Source: UBA5066 sp048500275 (GTDB taxonomy: Bacteria > Acidobacteriota > Thermoanaerobaculia > UBA5066). Taken from it: a stretch of 64,000 bases of DNA. The notes beneath the pieces were generated by a model that saw only the letters and a program-made list of their open reading frames with translations, was not told where the DNA came from and did not search any database. How positions within the stretch are numbered: position 1 is the stretch's first letter; every line of letters begins with the position of its first letter. Shown here one piece after another: positions 62,196-64,000 of this stretch. The stretch covers positions 62,001 to 126,000 of the forward strand of contig JASNYI010000001.1 of the NCBI GenBank assembly GCA_048500275.1. Reading direction: 5' to 3'. The translations under genes and the position numbers were made by a program.

Positions 62196-62533
62196 CTCGC
62201 CTTCCCGCCGCGGTAGAAGCGGACGAACGCCTTCTCGAGCGTCGCGAGCCCCTCGGGGACGTGCCCCTCGATCTCCTCGAGGAACGCCTCGAGCTTCTCC
62301 CTCACGTCGACGATCTCGACGATGACGGGAAGGTCCTCCGAGAGCCGCTCGATCTTGAAGGTGTGGAGCCGGCTGTGCGCGCCGAAGCCCATCACCCCGC
62401 GCAGCACCGTGGCCCCGGCGAGGCCCTTCTCCCTGGCCTTCATGACGAGCCACTCGTAGAGGAGCTTGCCCTCGTGGCGGTCGCTCTCGCCGACGAAGAT
62501 CCGGAGGAGGGCGCCTTCTTCTGGGAGCGTCAT
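62192..62533 (-). CDS. DUF190 domain protein
   Basis: The 113-residue protein matches DUF190: LRIFVGESDRHEGKLLYEWLV, GATVLRGVMGFGAHSRLHT, LPVIVEIVDVREKLEAFL. It has a ferredoxin-like, PII-like fold and is commonly encoded beside crcB. ATG 62533 follows the crcB stop by 2 bp. A regulatory role with the fluoride channel is likely but not shown. Confidence 0.9.
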   Translation of the reverse strand: MTLPEEGALLRIFVGESDRHEGKLLYEWLVMKAREKGLAGATVLRGVMGFGAHSRLHTFKIERLSEDLPVIVEIVDVREKLEAFLEEIEGHVPEGLATLEKAFVRFYRGGKAS

Positions 62534-62535
62534 CG

Positions 62536-62919
62536 TCACCTCCAGAGGAGCTGGGCCGCCGCCCGGCCGAGGACGACGGCGAGGAGGCCGAGGGCGAGCT
62601 GCCCGCCCGCGTTCGCCAGGGCTGCGAGAGCCTCGCCGCCCCGCAGGAGGTTCAGCGTCTCGTTGCCGAAGGAGGAGAAGGTCGTGTAGCCGCCGAGGAC
62701 GCCGACGAAGAGGAACGTCCGCGCCTGCCCCGACGGGACGCCCCGCGACTCGGAGAGCTGAGCGAGGAACCCGATGACGAAGCAGCCGGTCACGTTCACC
62801 GCGAACGTGCCCCACGGGAAGGTGGCGCTCCGCGAGAGCGCCTGCGCCGCGCCGCCGAGGAGGTGGCGGAGGGAGGCGCCGATCCCGCCGCCGAGGAAGA
62901 CGAGGGCGAGGGTCTTCAT
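62536..62919 (-). CDS. crcB: Fluoride ion channel CrcB/FluC
   Basis: The 127-residue four-helix membrane protein carries the Fluc signature GGGIGASLRHLL, WGTFAVNVTGCFVIGFL and GVLGGYTTFSSFGNE. It exports F- as an antiparallel dimer. ATG 62919 is chosen because the first helix begins there; an ATG seven codons upstream is less likely. A single copy is present, followed by DUF190 rather than a second crcB. Confidence 0.93.
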   Translation of the reverse strand: MKTLALVFLGGGIGASLRHLLGGAAQALSRSATFPWGTFAVNVTGCFVIGFLAQLSESRGVPSGQARTFLFVGVLGGYTTFSSFGNETLNLLRGGEALAALANAGGQLALGLLAVVLGRAAAQLLWR

Positions 62920-63112
62920 GGGGCGGCGGCAGGGTAGCACCGGACCGCGACGCCGTTGTCTTCGCGGGGCAGCTCGCGCGTACGAGCGTGCCGACCCGGG
63001 CCGTCGAGCCGGGTGTCGAGCCGGGTTGTTCCCGCGCGACAGGTAGGGTTACTCTCCGCGACACGTTCTCACGTTGAATCCGAGTCCCGGTCTCCCGCCA
63101 AGGAGGAACGCC

Positions 63113-64000
63113 ATGTCGACTCCGACCCAGGCGGATCGGCCCCTGTCGATCACGACGCCGCTCGGCAAGGACGCCGTCTTCCTGACGGAGCTGAAGGGGC
63201 ACGAGGCGATCTCGGAGCTCTTCCGCTTCGACCTGAAGGTCCTCTCCGAGCTGAAGAAGCCCGTCGCCTTCGACAAGGTCCTCGGCCAGCCGGCGACCGT
63301 GGAGATCGTCCTGCAGGACGGCAAGAAGCGGCACATCGACGGGATCGTCTGCGGGATGAAGCAGGGACGTCGCGACGAGACGTTCTTCCACTACGAGCTC
63401 CAGCTCGTCCCGAAGCTCTGGCTCCTCACGCTCCGCCACCAGAGCAGGATCTTCCAGCGCCTCACGGTCCCCGAGATCCTCAAGAAGGTCCTCGCCGGGC
63501 TCGACGTGAAGTACGACCTCTCCGCGCCGTACGAGCCGCGCGACTACTGCGCGCAGTACCGCGAGAGCGACTTCGCCTTCGCCTCCCGCCTCATGGAGGA
63601 GGAGGGGATCCGCTACTACTTCGAGCACTCCCCGGGAAGCCACGTGATGGTCCTCTGCGACGAGGCCACCAAGCACCCCGACGTCCCGCTCCAGCCGGAG
63701 GTCGCCTACGAGGAGCTGCCGCCGGGCGGGAAGATCGAGGAGATGCGGGTCACCTACTGGGAGAAGGCCCAGGAGATCCGGCCCCACCTCTACACGCTCC
63801 GCGACCACTGCTTCGAGCTGCCCGAGCAGCCGCTCGAGGCGCAGCAGCCGACTCTCGACAGCGTCCCGGTCGGGAAGGTGGCCCACAAGCTCGGCCTTCT
63901 CGGCAACGAGAAGCTCGAGGTCTACGACTTCCCCGGCGGCTACGCCCAGCGCTTCGACGGCATCGACGCCAGCGGCGGCGAGCGCCCCGCGGAGCTGAAG
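63113..64000 (+). CDS. vgrG: VgrG (TssI) spike protein, partial
   Basis: The first 296 codons of a second VgrG run off the right edge. Matching segments include HEAISELFRFDLKVLSE, HQSRIFQRLTVPEILKKV, QYRESDFAFASRLMEEEGI and YDFPGGYAQRFDG. It is clearly related to but distinct from the VgrG at 44233-46476. ATG 63113 follows AAGGAGGAACGCC. Its own effector, if any, would lie beyond the window. Confidence 0.93.
   Translation, partial: MSTPTQADRPLSITTPLGKDAVFLTELKGHEAISELFRFDLKVLSELKKPVAFDKVLGQPATVEIVLQDGKKRHIDGIVCGMKQGRRDETFFHYELQLVPKLWLLTLRHQSRIFQRLTVPEILKKVLAGLDVKYDLSAPYEPRDYCAQYRESDFAFASRLMEEEGIRYYFEHSPGSHVMVLCDEATKHPDVPLQPEVAYEELPPGGKIEEMRVTYWEKAQEIRPHLYTLRDHCFELPEQPLEAQQPTLDSVPVGKVAHKLGLLGNEKLEVYDFPGGYAQRFDGIDASGGERPAELK

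Noticed and set aside
62920..63110. Fluoride riboswitch upstream of crcB
   Set aside because: I could not find the conserved crcB-motif hairpins on the minus strand; only a short direct repeat (GTCGAGCCGGGT twice) is seen.
1..64000. CRISPR arrays, tRNA or rRNA genes, transposases or integrases
   Set aside because: I saw no regularly spaced repeats, cloverleaf sequences, rRNA signatures, or recognisable transposase or integrase proteins on either strand.

Overview
The window is about 64 kb of very GC-rich bacterial DNA (roughly 70% GC) with tightly packed, often 4-bp-overlapping genes, many starting at GTG. Two tandem secreted proteins with a von Willebrand A-like domain of the type expanded in Acidobacteriota, together with the high GC and the gene repertoire, suggest an acidobacterium (perhaps Thermoanaerobaculia-like). 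That placement is an inference from gene content. I saw no rRNA, tRNA or CRISPR array.

Layout. 0-2 kb: a PHP-domain gene running off the left edge, a family 1 glycosidase and a broken arsR-like gene. 2-13 kb (minus strand): the most striking locus. Read in transcription order it encodes a Tat-exported iron-sulfur subunit, a Tat-exported molybdoenzyme of the tetrathionate/arsenate/selenate reductase type, a ten-heme MtrA/DmsE-like cytochrome, a probable MtrB/DmsF-like outer-membrane barrel, then a PhnD-type periplasmic oxyanion sensor, a histidine kinase and a sigma-54-dependent response regulator. A near-perfect sigma-54 promoter and two tandem 16-bp palindromes lie just upstream. 13.3-16 kb (plus strand, divergent): an organoarsenical cluster (ArsE-like thioredoxin, ArsP-type permease, ArsF-like, ArsG-like) behind a promoter carrying an ArsR-like operator. 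16-18.4 kb: a lipoprotein, a VapBC pair and an HMA-CDF cation transporter. 18.5-23.1 kb (minus): methyltransferase, P-loop NTPase, a FecCD-type ABC importer and a ModE-like regulator, plausibly a molybdate or tungstate uptake operon. 23.1-29 kb (plus): arsR, arsM, acr3, arsA, arsC and a radical SAM/SPASM protein.

29-34 kb: a decayed Uma2 gene, two hypothetical proteins, and an ECF (SigZ-like) sigma factor preceded by a 56-residue cysteine-repeat peptide. 34-39.6 kb: a large secreted multidomain protein and an ABC exporter. 39.6-40.8 kb: moaA behind a highly structured leader resembling a Moco riboswitch. 40.8-46.5 kb: gene debris, a methyltransferase and a type VI secretion cargo module (VgrG, PAAR-M91 metallopeptidase effector, probable immunity protein, short DUF4150-like protein). 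46.6-52.4 kb: a CusCBA-like metal efflux operon. 52.5-60.6 kb: acyltransferase, a cysteine-rich secreted protein, two VWA-like paralogs flanking a RES/Xre toxin-antitoxin pair, a hypothetical protein and a serine hydrolase. 60.7-63 kb: sodium/solute symporter, DUF190 and CrcB fluoride channel. A second VgrG runs off the right edge.

How it fits together. The recurring themes are metalloids and molybdenum: a candidate outer-membrane-linked oxyanion-respiring molybdoenzyme with its own sensing system, a Mo/W-type importer, a molybdopterin biosynthesis gene, and both inorganic (ArsR/M/ACR3/A/C) and organic (ArsE/P/F/G) arsenic handling. The combination suggests an organism that uses arsenate or a similar oxyanion as electron acceptor while detoxifying the products. 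The substrate is not proven by the sequence.
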